Positions 10,301 to 23,300 of a DNA stretch of 64,000 bases are shown piece after piece. This stretch comes from Bactericera cockerelli. Its lineage: Eukaryota > Arthropoda > Insecta > Hemiptera > Triozidae. Numbering within the stretch: the stretch's first letter is position 1; each line of letters begins with the position of its first letter. The notes below the pieces were generated by a model, which was not told where the DNA came from, ran no database searches, and saw only the letters and a list, made by a program, of their open reading frames with translations. The DNA is taken from contig CM044962.1 of the NCBI GenBank assembly GCA_024516035.1, positions 2,603,027-2,667,026 of the forward strand, given 5' to 3'. The position numbers and the translations under genes were made by a program.

Positions 10301-13300
10301 CTGACAAGAGTCCCCAGAGAGAAGCCTCAGACCAGGTCCAAGTCAGCGCCGGAGGTGAACACCCGACATAAACAGAGCAGACATAGATGAGACGTGGAGC
10401 AGTCATGAGAATCTCTAATTACATAATCATAATTTTCAAGATAATAGCAAAAACATTCCTCTTATTATTTTGTCCATCCGATAAGGATTGGGTGGAAGAT
10501 ATTGTCAAAAGAAATAACTTCGCTCTTTAGTTAAGACATATTTGTGTATACAGGGCTTCCTCATAAAGTCTCACCCAGGTCTGGGTTTCTCAAAAAACGA
10601 CACAAAATATCAAAAAAAAAACCAAAAACCTGTATTCTCTTAATTTTAGAGGGATTAATTTTCAGCAAAAAAAAAAAAAAAAAAAATTCGCCTACACGCC
10701 CCAGTCAGGCCGTGATCATGAGATCAACATTTTTTGTGCATTGATGGAAAAGCATTTTAATATTTCCCTTCTCTCTCTGTCTCTCTCTCTCTGTCTCTCT
10801 CTCTCTCTCTCGCCCCCAGGCACTCTGTTCTCCAGGAAACACTACACAAAGTACCCCACCACCCCCGGGACGGGCCCGCCCACCTCCCCCTGGCAGAAGG
10901 GATCCTGGAAGAAGAACCCCTGGACGGGCGGCAAATGGACCACTATTCCTTGGTACTAGAGTAGGGACTACGACCACTATTCCTTGGTACTAGAGTAGGG
11001 ACTACGACCACTATTCCTTGGTACTAGAGTAGGGACTCTACGCCAGCCTGCGTGGCGTCACGGTTGAGACTACTCGCCCCGTAGTCCAGAGATCCCGAGT
11101 TCGATTCCCGATCGGCGTAGACTTTTCAAAGAACACGTGACGCTGGCATTTCCGCCCTTACCCAGGCTGGGTGAGGTTAATATGGGTAACCGACCTCAGT
11201 AGCTTGATCAATAAGGCGGCGGACTTGTAACTTGGAGGTCGGTGGTTCAAGTCCTGGTTTCAGCGTAGATTTAGTAAAGCGAGTTTGAGTAGTTGTGATA
11301 TCACGAAAGTGATTAACACAAGTATGATAACTAAAAACTAAAAATATGGGTAGCTCGTACGATTCCTACCGAATGGACGGTATAAACCCCGTCCTCAGTA
11401 TTCCTGAGTATCTATCTCAAATTAATACGTTAAAACCAAATAGAATCAAGTGGTCACAAGTCACAATAGATCTAAAACGTGCCAGCCAATATGGCACGTT
11501 TAATACACCAGTTCTCGTTCTGTCACTGAAGTTACACAACGTCCAGCGAGGTTAGGACTGGGATGAGTTTCCCGGCCCCACTCAGGCTGGGTGAGGTTAA
11601 TTTGAGTAGCTGGTTTGTGAGTTTCCAGTGAATGGCGGATAAAACCCCTGTTGTTTACCCCATGCAGTTGAGAGCGTCGTTAAAACCCCCCAAAAAATGT
11701 CTATCTCCATAGCTGAGTGGTCAAAGTAATCTAGAGGTCGCCGGTTCGAAACCCAGCCGTGACATGACAATTTATCCTCCCATTTGGGATTTTGACCAGA
11801 TAATAATATTTTTACTATAAAATCAAGCTTTATTAAAAGGATAAAGTATACAATATTTACAATAAAAAATATATTGAAAAAAAAAGAAGAAAATAATTAT
11901 CTTTCATTTCGATTCGTGTGCCTGTCATCGATACCCTAAATTCGATTCGTATCCTAAGTATCGACTCTTTTATTTCGATTCGTGTGCCTATCAATGCCTA
12001 TCATCGATACACTGAATTCGATTCGTATGCTAAGTATAGACTCTTTCATTTCGATTCGTGTACCTATTATCGATACACTGAATTCGATTCGTATCCTAAG
12101 TATCGACTCTTTTATTTATTAAACATGTTGGATCAAGTTTTATTTACAAATGACATAGAATATATACATACATAGAAATTAAAATTAACAACACAAAACT
12201 TGATCAAGGGCGGTGCTAATGCCAACGGCATTCTCTTTCTTTTCTTATTTCGATTCGTGTGTCTATTATCTGTGCCTATTATCGATACACTAAATTCGAT
12301 TCGTATCCTAAGTATCAACTCTTTCATTTCGATTCGTGTCCCCAGGTACAATCGAACCACCATTCACTGGCTCAATCGCACCACTTCCTATGGGCCCTTC
12401 TTCATGTTCCAGGGCAGAGTGCAGAGCCGCCGCCGGTACACCGCGGAGCCCACAGTAGACCTGCCGCCCTGGATGAGGACCAAGCTTACCTTCAAGTGGA
12501 CGGGTGAGCCGCCGAGTGGCCCGTAATTAGCCAAGTGGGCCGTAATTAGCTAAGTGGGCCGTCATTAGCCAAGTGGGCCGTAATTATCCAAGTGGGCCGT
12601 CATTAGCCAAGTGGGCCGTAATTATCCAAGTGGGCCGTCATTAGCCAAGTGGGCCGTAATTATCCAAGTGGGCCGTCATTAGCCAAGTGGGCCGTAATTA
12701 TCCAAGTGGGCCGTAATTAGCCAAGTGAGCCGTAATTAGCCAAGTGGGCCGTAATTAGCCAAGTCGGCCGTAATTAGCCTAGTGAGCCATAATTAGCCGA
12801 GTGGGCCGTAATTAGCCAAGTGGGCCGTAATTAGCCAAGTGGGCCGTAATTAGCCTAGTGAGCCGTAATTAGCCGAGTGGGCCGTAATTAGTCAAGTGGG
12901 CCGTAATTAGCCAAGTGGGCGGTAATCATAAGAAAGAAGTGTTTGTAAGCAAAAGCCAAAGGTCTAATGAGCCGTATTCGTAAAAGTAGAAGTGATCTGC
13001 AAAGGTCATCATTACATGTCCTTTTTTGAGCTATGAGAATGATCTCGGAATTGATTTTTTGTATTTCCAACAGGGGCCAAGTAATCGCCGTGGTTCTCTT
13101 AAAATGAGACACGCTGTATTTTTTTTTTAAATACTTTTTCATCATTAATATTTTCCATTAACATATAACAATAAAATTAACAAGCACAGAAATATAAATT
13201 AAATAAAATAATATTATATACATAGATAAAATGCTTAAAATTGTTTTTGTTATTTAAATTGCAGTATAAGAGACCCGAAGTGCGCAAGCATGTCTTGGGT

Positions 13301-16300
13301 CTCTTATACAGATAGTAAATTGTATCACTTATTATGTAAATAGATAGTAATTCACTCCCAATTCATTTTCTCTCAATTTGCCGTCGAAACTTTCGGATCT
13401 TTTGGACCAGATGCCTTGGAACTATTCAATTCTATTTCCAAGTCTCTGGTACTTGAAACGAAAGAGAGACGTGCAGGGGAGTACTTCCGTCAAAGAGTGA
13501 GTTTCGCGGTACAAAGAGGGAATGTGGCATCAGTAATGAGCACACTGAAGAAAGATGACTCGTTGAATGAAATATATTATATCGTTTGAAAATATTCATG
13601 TGATGAAGCTCCATATAAATTGTATCATGTTCTGAGTTATCCATCACTCTTTCCATCATTTTAACACACAACCCCGCCCCCCTTTCTCCACCCCTCCCAC
13701 CCCCCTCCCTCAGGGTTCTACCCCTTCACCACCCGCTACTGGTCGCGCTGCCCCCTCCCCAACTACGTGAGGCGCCGGCCGGTGGGCGTGAGGGTACGCG
13801 AGGATGTGGACTTCCAGGAGAACCACCTGAGCAACCCGAGTCTCTTCTCCGACCTCGAGATCTCCAACGACACGCCGTCCGCCATCGCGGCGAACCAGGT
13901 GGGTGGTTAAAATGGAGAGGTTGGTGGTTAAAATGGAGAGGTTGGTTTAAAGTAGAGGGATTAGTTTAAAATGAAGAGGTTTGTTTAAAATAGAGATGTC
14001 ATTGTAAAAGAAAGAGCTTAGTTGTCCCGTATACAGATGCAAATATTTTGAGGGTAGGTTCAGCCCACCGTGGACTATCATATGAGCAAAACTTGCAGTG
14101 GGGCATTTTGCTTCGTTAAAGAGTTATGGCCAAATCCCTGTGTTTCACACAGGTCTAGAGGTCACTTGGATCGATGCACGTTTTTAAAGAAATGGTAGCC
14201 AGTAAGTAATTTTTGACTTCATGTATGGATAGTCATGCATATTGCCCTTCAAATGCAGTTGGTTTCATGAAAAAATATTGAAAGACCAGAGAGATATTTA
14301 ATCATAAGTTCAATATTTTTCTAAAATTCGATTTTTCCCTTTTTACCCTTTCGTGAATTTAGAGTACTTCTACAATTGCAATTCTGCGTATCACTAGGTA
14401 AAAAAATACCCTTTGATATTTTGTTTCAATAAATACAAAGTTCTTCCAGACGCGTGAAGAAACGAATGAGATACGCCTTATTAAACGGCACCAGAAGGAG
14501 AGAAACACATCTTTCAAATTTTGAATCTGGGCGCTATTGCATTTTGAAGAACACTCGATGCCTAAAGCGGTCTGTGTGACCATTTTTGTGCCAACTGCAA
14601 GTTGTAAATGAAAATTTTCTGACTACAAGTAGTTCTATTAACCAACTATATCAATCAAATCTAATAGTTAAAATAACAAGGCGATCAATTTGTTCGGTGG
14701 AAGAGAAAGCCACAAGCTTTAACCTCGCCCTTGATTCGATACATACTTTTGGGTTCTTTTCATTTCATGTCCTGTGTTGCAGAATGTATCATGTTTGTAG
14801 TTTATCAATAAAGTATTAATAATAATAATAATAGGAAACTTAAGGTTGGATGTTCGTGTTTTACCCAAGGTTAATTTTCGGCACTATTTGTTATGTTTTT
14901 GATATCATGATTGTGATAAACACAAAAATGATATTTTTAATTTTACTTCTAAAAATAAAATCACAATTTTTGTTGTTAGCGCAGAGTCTGTCTCCATGTG
15001 TATTCTTTGTCCATAATTACACCACTGGTTGCTGCTTTCGTTGCAGCCTCTCTCATTTTTCCTCATGATAACCCTGTGACCCCGTAACCCCATTCACATA
15101 AAAGTTCACACGGACCGACCACTGTGAATGATCAATTTCCCTCTGTTAAACATACCAGAGCAGTGTATTTAAAATGCAGGTACGTAAAGTACACTGTTAA
15201 AATATATAAAATAATTTAATTGTTCAATGCTACAATATATAGAATAAATCAATTGTTCAAATAACTTTATTAAACAAAACTTCTAAGTTGGAATTTAATC
15301 AAAAAGATTTAGATGACAACTTATCCGATATTCGCTCGGATTTGTAGGTTTGATTTGATAATAAACACTGGAAAGAACTTGAGATAAATAATAATCACAA
15401 ATAGATTATATAGAATTAAAAAAGGAAATAGTTTATTGATAATTTAAAATGACACTTATAAATTAAGTACAAATTAGAATTACGAGGAAGTGCGCGATGC
15501 ACTGTCCAACGTTCAAACTCAAGATCGACTGACTGAGCTTATGCTGAACTCAGTGATGGAATCTACTGAGTGTGAATCAGCAAGATCAGCAGGATCGGGC
15601 TGATTACTCCTCCCTCCTAAAATTTTGGCCCCGCCAAAAAGGTTAAAAATTAGGCCAAGTTTATATTTTGGCTTCCCCAGGTAACATTATTCCTTTACTG
15701 GGTAATGAGTTTACATTTATATCTGCTGTAGGTTGATCTACAGGTATTGAGGGTGGAGATAAGAAACTTAAGTCAAGTTGTTTATTTTTTCTTACAAAGT
15801 AACATAAAATAAAATTGAAAATAATGAAAAGACATAAAACTAAACTTATAACTAAGAAAAAAGAATTATTATTATTTACAATGTCAGTGATATTGTTTAG
15901 AGGTGTATCCTCTAATTTTAGAGTTTTAGTTTTTAGTTTTGAATTTGAATTCTTATAGCTGGAAAGTTTTAGATTGACATTCGTTTGTATAAGAGGTTTT
16001 CCAACTGTATGTTCTTTGAATGATAGTTCATTGTTTTTGTATGAAACTTTGCAAGGTTCACTATCTATTAGATAAATTCCTCTAATATTTTCTATTTCAG
16101 TATTTTGATTGCAAAAAAATGTTAAAGAATCTTGTGATTCAATTTAAGTATTAAGAATTGATTTGTTTCTGGTATTAATTCTATCTTATTTCCTTCTAGT
16201 TCAAGTTTCATGAGTTCACAACTAATGGTTTCCTTCTTAAATAATATTTCATTTTCACAATTGGTATCGGTATGGCTAATAAGATAAGAAGGGCATTGGT

Positions 16301-19300
16301 AAGGTTTGTTTGGGATACAACTTTCAGATAAAGGTTTTATAATATCATTTGATTTTAAAATGTACTTAGATCTAGGGATTATGGTAGCTAATGTTGATTC
16401 TACATAAGTTGGTATTGGAAGAAGATAGTAAAGGTCAAAATTAATGTTGAAATTAATAGGTAGGGAAAGTAAATAAATGATCCTTGTTTCTTCTATTTGA
16501 CAATTTACTTCTATAAGTTTTTCAAAGTTAAATATATTTTGATATGTTAAATCGATTGGTAATTCGTGGTTATAAAATTTTGATATCTTCTCTAGTTCAT
16601 TAAATAGTTCGGTTGGTGTAATAATGCTAGGGTGTAGGGTTTTCAATTTGCAAAAGGTTAGAGAGTTTTTGCTGTCGGCGAAGGCGAAGACGAAGCAAAG
16701 GGATCTGAAACATTTATTATTTTACTGTAAGCTCTTGTAATGGGTCTTTTTATGTTAGACAAGTGTATTTTTTGGGCTGTATTTTGATGGGTGGGTTTGA
16801 TATTTGCTGTTTTCAGATTTTTATCAATAGTTGAAATTTCTTCTTTCTTGTACTTGTTTTTAGTTTTTGATTGTTTTTGTTTGTTGGCTACCATAACTGT
16901 GGGTGGTATATCCGGTAGGTCTTCCCTAGTTTTGTTAATTTTTTCGATTACTTTTTCTTTGTTAGTTTTTAGTTTTTCATTTATATTTCGGTACATAAGC
17001 TTAGCTTTTTCTTTGTGGTCATGGATATAGTTTGTGAGAACTTGATGTTCAAGATCAAGATTGAATGGATCCGTATTGTCGACATGGCCGTTGATTATAT
17101 TGACAGGTTTCATATTTGTAGCGGAATGAATTGTATTGTTATACGCCAAAACAGCGTATAAAACTTTAGTTTTAATATCGTCACTTTTATATATCTGTTG
17201 ATTATTGAAAAGACGAATGTGTTCAATCAAGGTGGAATGGAACCTTTCGATCATTCCATTGGATTCAGGGTGTTGACTACTGATGAAGGGAAGTTGCACT
17301 TTGTGTAATGCAAGAAGTTCTTTTATAACTGCATTTTTGAATTCTCCTCCGTTATCGGAGATGATGGTTTGTGGTACGCCATGATGACTGAAGTACTGGA
17401 TGAGTTTGTCTGCTACAATTATTGCTTGGGCAGATGGCAAAGGGTAGGCTTGTGCATACTTAGAGAAGGCGTCAATAATTGTTAGAAATTTTGTGCTCTC
17501 TAGGGAAACGCTGTCAATGTGTAGTATTTGAAAGGGTTTGATGGGTGTTGGAGTTAAATTAAATTTAAGTTTCAAGGGGTGTCTGTCATATTTTGATAGT
17601 TGACATGGCTCGCAGTTGTTGATAATTATATTCTTGGACTGTTTTCCTTATGTTCGGCCAGTAGTATGTTCTTCTAATTATTTTTTCAACTTCGTCCATA
17701 CCTCTGTGGTTTGATATTCCTTCGTGAATGTTTTTCACTATGTTTTGTTGTTCGTTTTGGTTCTCAATGTCGGTCAGGTATTGCGTGCATTTGATTAGAT
17801 TATATCCTGAGTCCGGGTAGTATGTTTGTAAAATTCTAGAGAATCTTTCATAAAGTTGTTCAAAGGGGCTCCGGTGGAAGTAGAGGTGATATGGAACTTT
17901 GGGGGCAATAAAAGCGTCAATGAAATCTTTAATTTGGTTTTCCCAGTTGTTATGAGAGAATTGAACGAAAATTCGTTGTTTGTTTCCGTGTAAAACTTTA
18001 ATTGTAAGGTCAGCTCTTTCGAAGTTGACTTCAGTGATTATAAGTTGGTTTAATCCAACATTTACGGGTCCATCTTTGATTGGTATGCCGATGATGGGGT
18101 GTTCTGCACTTGTGTGTATGGTGGCATTTGTGTCATCAAAATCTAAGTCTTCTAGATTTATTTGTTCTTCTGGATTGAGTAAAGCCTCTAAAGGTATCTC
18201 GTTTATGTTGAAGTCGTCACGATCATTTTCTGCAGGTTCGACAGCAGTAGATTGAGTTTCGTCATTGTATTCGTGGCTAGGTCCTGGTGTTATTGAATTT
18301 GTGTTTATTTCCACTCTAGATAGAGCGTCTGCATTTCCATTGAGTACTCCTTTCTTGTATTCTATTTTATAGTCGAATTCTTCGAGTTTCAAGCGCCATC
18401 TGACGAGCTTGGAATTGGGTTCTTTTAAATTAAATAACCACTGCAAGGGTTTGTGGTCCGTCACAATGGTGAATTGGCGGCCATACAAGTAGGGTCTAAA
18501 ATATTTTGTGGCCCACACTATTGCGAGGAGCTCTTTTTCAATAGTTGAATAGACGGATTCGCTTTGGTTGAGGGTGCGGCTTGCGTATGCAACAGGAAGA
18601 TCGGAACCTATTTTTTTATAGACCCATCTCACTACTCAAGTCTTTCTCAAAAATATTCGAGAAACTAATGGAAAGGCGACTAATAGAACATCTAGAAACT
18701 AATAATATATTAATAAAAGAACAATTTGGGTTTCTAAAAAACACTTCCACAGCAGACGCAATCACCTCCTTCTTGAGCCGCCTATATTCTGACCTATACA
18801 GCGGGAAAAACATTCTAGGCATTTTCTGCGACCTATCAAAAGCATTTGACTGTGTCTGCCATAATATTTTAATCCAGAAACTAGAAAAATATGGTGTCCG
18901 AAACTTGACTCTAAAATGGTTCGAGTCCTATCTAACAGGGCGCACACAAAAAGTGGCAATAACAACAGTTGACAAAGAAGGCATTCTTAGAAGCTCATTT
19001 TCATCAAACAAAGAAATTTGTTATGGGGTCCCACAGGGATCTATCCTAGGGCCCCTACTGTTTCTAATATACATAAACGACATCAAAGACTCTTTTCCCA
19101 TCTCACCTGACCTCCTTCTCACACTCTACGCCGATGACGCCTCAATACTCATATCACGAGATAACATACACACTCTAAGATCTGATTCTGAAACAATAAT
19201 GCAAAATCTCTCTCACTGGTTCAAGAAAAACAACCTATCAATGAACGTCAATAAAACTGTTTTCATGTACTTCAAATCCCCTAGAAATAATTCAACATTC

Positions 19301-20279
19301 CACCCTCTATCACTAGGCAACAACAATGAAATCAAACAAACTGATAGTACCAAATTCTTAGGCATTTTCATCCATTGTAACCTAAACTGGTCATTACAAA
19401 TTTCATACATACAATCCAGACTATCATCTGCAACTTACCTGATAAAAACAGCAAAAAAAAACTGTGGTGTTAAGATGGCTCTCACAGTCTTCCACTCTCA
19501 TCTTCAAAGCATCCTCAGATATGGTATTCAGTTCTGGGGTGGTTCCACAATTACAACTGACAATGCAATCTTCATTGCTCAAAAGAAAGCATTGCGCACA
19601 GCTTTAGGACTCGCAAGAGATGAACCATGCAAACCACACTTTATTGCACACAATATTCTCACATACTTTGCATTATACAACCTTGAGCTGTGCTGCACAA
19701 TACACAAAATCGCCGACACACTTCCAACATTTCGTGACATTCATCAACACAACACCCGAAACTCAACAAACCTCATCTTGCCAAAACACACTACATACTC
19801 TGAATCAATCATAATACGTGGCATCAAAACATTTAACAAAATACCCCTAAAAACCAAACAACTCAGACCAACAGACTTCAGAGATGTAATCAACAAACAC
19901 CTTAAAACATCCGCACCATATGGACATGATGAGATTCAGTGGGACACCATAACTGTTGAAGGCTCTTAGATCTTTGTATGTACATGCGTGCATGTGCGCC
20001 ATATAGCTAGAGTACATGCGTGTGTGAGTGTGTGTGTGCGTGTGTATGTGTGCATGTGTGTGTGCGTATGTGTGTATGTGGGTGTGTGTGTGTGGGTGTG
20101 TGTGTGTGGGTGTATGTATATGTGTGTGTTTATGTATGTGTGTGTTTATGTATGTGTGTGTGTGTATGCGTGTGCGTATATGCGTGTGCGTATATGCATG
20201 TGTGTGTATATGTATGCATGTGTGTGTGTGTGTGCGTGTGAGTGCGTGTGTGTGTTTGTGTGTGAGTGTGTGTGTGTGA

Positions 20280-20311
<32 letters not shown>

Positions 20312-23300
20312 ATGTGTGTGTATATATTCGTGTGTGTGTGTATATATATGTGTGTGTATGTGTGTGTGTGTGTGTGTGCGTGCGTTTGTGCGTGCATGTA
20401 TGTGTACGCATATATATTATATACGTTTTCCTTTTCTTTAATTAATTATTTAATTTAGTCTTAATTTAGTCATAATTTTAAAATAATGCCATTTAAACTA
20501 TATTTAAGTATTATGTATTTTTGCAAACTGATCATGTATGACTTTGTACCATAAGCTCTGTGTTTGGTAATGTACAATAAAATAAAATTATTATTATTAT
20601 TATTACCTTGGGAGAGGATGGCACCAATAGCGTAGTTACTAGCATCTGTTGTTAGAATAAAGGGTTTGTCAAAGTCGGGATACTGTAGTATAGGATCATT
20701 TAGTAAGAGATTCTTACATATTTCAAAGCTATCTTTAAAGTCTTTGTCATGAATGTTGATTTTTGCGCCTTTTTTAAGTCTTAAGGTCAATGGTTTGGTG
20801 AGTTTTGCAAAGTCTTTTATGAATTTCCTATAATAGCCAAGTAGTCCTAGGAAGCTTTTAATTTTCTTTGTAGTATTTGGGATGGGGAATTGTTGAATTG
20901 CTTTAATTTTACTGGGGTTGGGTTTGATTCCTTCGGGTGTGATGATGTGGCCTAGGTATGAAACTTCTTTACATAGAAACTCTGATTTATCTAATTGTAT
21001 TTTTAGGTTAAATTGTCTTAATCGGTCAAATACTTTGCGGATATTTACAAGATGTTCAAATAGGCTAGTTGAGAATATTATTATGTCATCTAAATAAACT
21101 AGACAGTTAACGTTTATTAAACCGCGTAAGATGTTGTCCATTGTTCGCTGGAATGTTGCTGGAGCGTTGCGTAAGCCGAAGGGCATACGAAGAAATTCCC
21201 AATGTCCGGAGTCGCTGGAGAATGCTGTTTTAGGGATGCTGTTTTCGTCGACTTCAATTTGATGAAATCCACTTGCTAAGTCCAGAGTTGTAAAGTATTG
21301 GCAACGACCAAGTTTGTCAAGGAGGTCATCAATGTTGGGAAGGGGATATTTATCTGCTACTGTCCGCTCGTTGAGTTTACGGTAGTCGACGACAATGCGC
21401 CATTTCTTTTTTCCGCTTGCGTCAGGTTTTTTGGGCACAACCCAGATGGGGGAGGTCCATGGTGAATGTGAAGGACGTATGATGTTTTGGTCTAGCATCT
21501 TTTGAATTTGGGCTCGAACTTCCTCTCTGTGGATGGGAGGGTACCTGTATGTTTTTGTGTGGATGGGAGTGTCGTCCATAGTGATGATTTTATGTTTAAC
21601 TTGATTGGTGAAAGAAAGGGGGACGTTTTCCATGTGAAAGATGTCGGAATATTCCATGATGATTTTCTCAAGTTGCAATTTTTCTTCTTCGTTAAGGTGG
21701 TCTGTTCGGATCAGGTCTACTACATCAGGGTGAATTTGGTTGCTTTGAATATGGTTGAGATTTGAGAATTTGGGTGGAGCGTCGAAGTCATGAAGAATTT
21801 TGCTTTCTAAAGGTTTGGAAAGGTTTACTGTGTGTTCTTCTTCTGATGAGTTTATTATTGTACATGTTATTTTGTTGTTCTTAATTTTTGTTATACCTGA
21901 TGGGGTATTTAGTCCGTTTTTGTAAGTTATTTCAGGTATAAGTACTTCTTTGTCGGGCATTCCTACTGTTGAGAGATGAATGATTTTCTCAGTATGTGGT
22001 GGTACAGTGATGTGATAAAATTCAGATGTTGTAGTTTTGAATTTCAGGGGTATAACGGTGTTGTTGTTTTTCATAGTATTATTATTTAAATCAAGGACAA
22101 GGTTTAATCGTTTCAGAATGTCCATTCCTAATAAACAGTCAAAATAGGTGTGAAAATCAAATAGGTGGAGCTTAATTTTATTGGTTGTCTGAAAAATTGA
22201 TGGGGATGGGATAGTAATACTAAATTTTTCTTTAGATTGTCCGTGGGCAGATTTAATTTCAAAAGGGTCTGAACGAATAAAATTTCTGAAATTTTGGATT
22301 GCTTTGCTAGGTCGAATAAAAGATTTTGTACTTCCGGTGTCGATTAGGGCTTTGAGGTTCCATTCGGGAATCTCGATGTATGGTAATGTTTGGTTATCTT
22401 TGCTGCTTAGATTTAGGATTAGTTCTGTGTTTCTTCCGAGGCTGTTACTTGAAAATCCTGGTCTGAATTTATTATTTCGTCAGTGTCGTTATAGTTGAAG
22501 TTATTGTCGTCAAGATTTTCGTAGCTTTCGTCATTTTCATAATTGTTAGTGTTTTCCGGTGTGTTTTCAATGTTGTGTAGGTTTGTGTTCCTACTGTGTA
22601 CTATACTCATAGGAGTCGGTTGGGGTAGTGGTTTGGAGGTAGTTGGTCTTCCAAATACATTTGATTGAGCAAAAGAATTATTATTGTTTCTGTTTACAGT
22701 TTGAACTGTAGAATTTTGACGATTGAACATGTTATTGTTGTTGTTGTTGTGTCTGTTGAGATAGGTGTTGTTTCTGTTGAAGTTGTTATAATTGTTGTTG
22801 TTATTGTTTTTGTTAAATTTGTTGTTTCGGAGTTGAGGTGGAACGTAAGGGGTTGATTGTATACTTTTAGTGGTTTCGATTTGGAAATCGTTTACTAAAA
22901 TGTTCAGGGCCTCATTGAGGTCTTTTGGATTCTTTGTACGAATTAAAGATCCTAACGGGTCTTTAAGTCCACGTAATAGTGTACGGAGTGCTAGATCTGA
23001 AATAAATTTCTTGAGGTGTTCACTACCATCTAGATTGTGGTTAGTGATGTATGACGTTTGTACGTTTAGTATTTTTTGAATTTTGTTGAAAAAGTCAAAA
23101 ACTGAATCATTGTTTTGTTTCATTGCACACATTTCTATGACGAGTGTGTGCACGTCCCTTTTGTCAGAATACGTGTTTACTAAGGCTTGTTTTAAGTCGT
23201 TCCATGAATTGAGTATGCAAGAGCTGATGTTCTTTTGGGCTTCGCCCGTGACTTTAGCAAGGATCGAATCCATCAAGTAGTTGTTCTGAAAATCGGCTGG

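Larger units (their letters stand above)
18617..20605 (+). mobile_element. 5'-truncated non-LTR retrotransposon nested in pol
   Basis: It begins in mid-RT at a YRPISLL motif and runs plus strand to a stop at 19969. A GT-rich 3' region follows, ending in AATAAAATAAAATTATTATT. Gypsy pol codons resume at 20606. The insertion point falls between the RNase H sequences DASNYAIGAILSQG and KIGSDLPVAYAS. An (ATT)n tail and 5' truncation fit target-primed insertion. Confidence 0.88.

Noticed and set aside
9470..10406. Minus-strand ORFs of 100-141 residues opposite the kinase
   Set aside because: They are shadows of a GC-rich coding exon. The plus frame has full kinase motifs.
12505..12927. Regular 20-bp repeats resembling a CRISPR array
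   Set aside because: There are no unique spacers between units and the context is a eukaryotic intron. It is a plain tandem repeat.
19988..20411. Cys/Val-rich and His/Thr-rich ORFs
   Set aside because: They are artefacts of the GT microsatellite.
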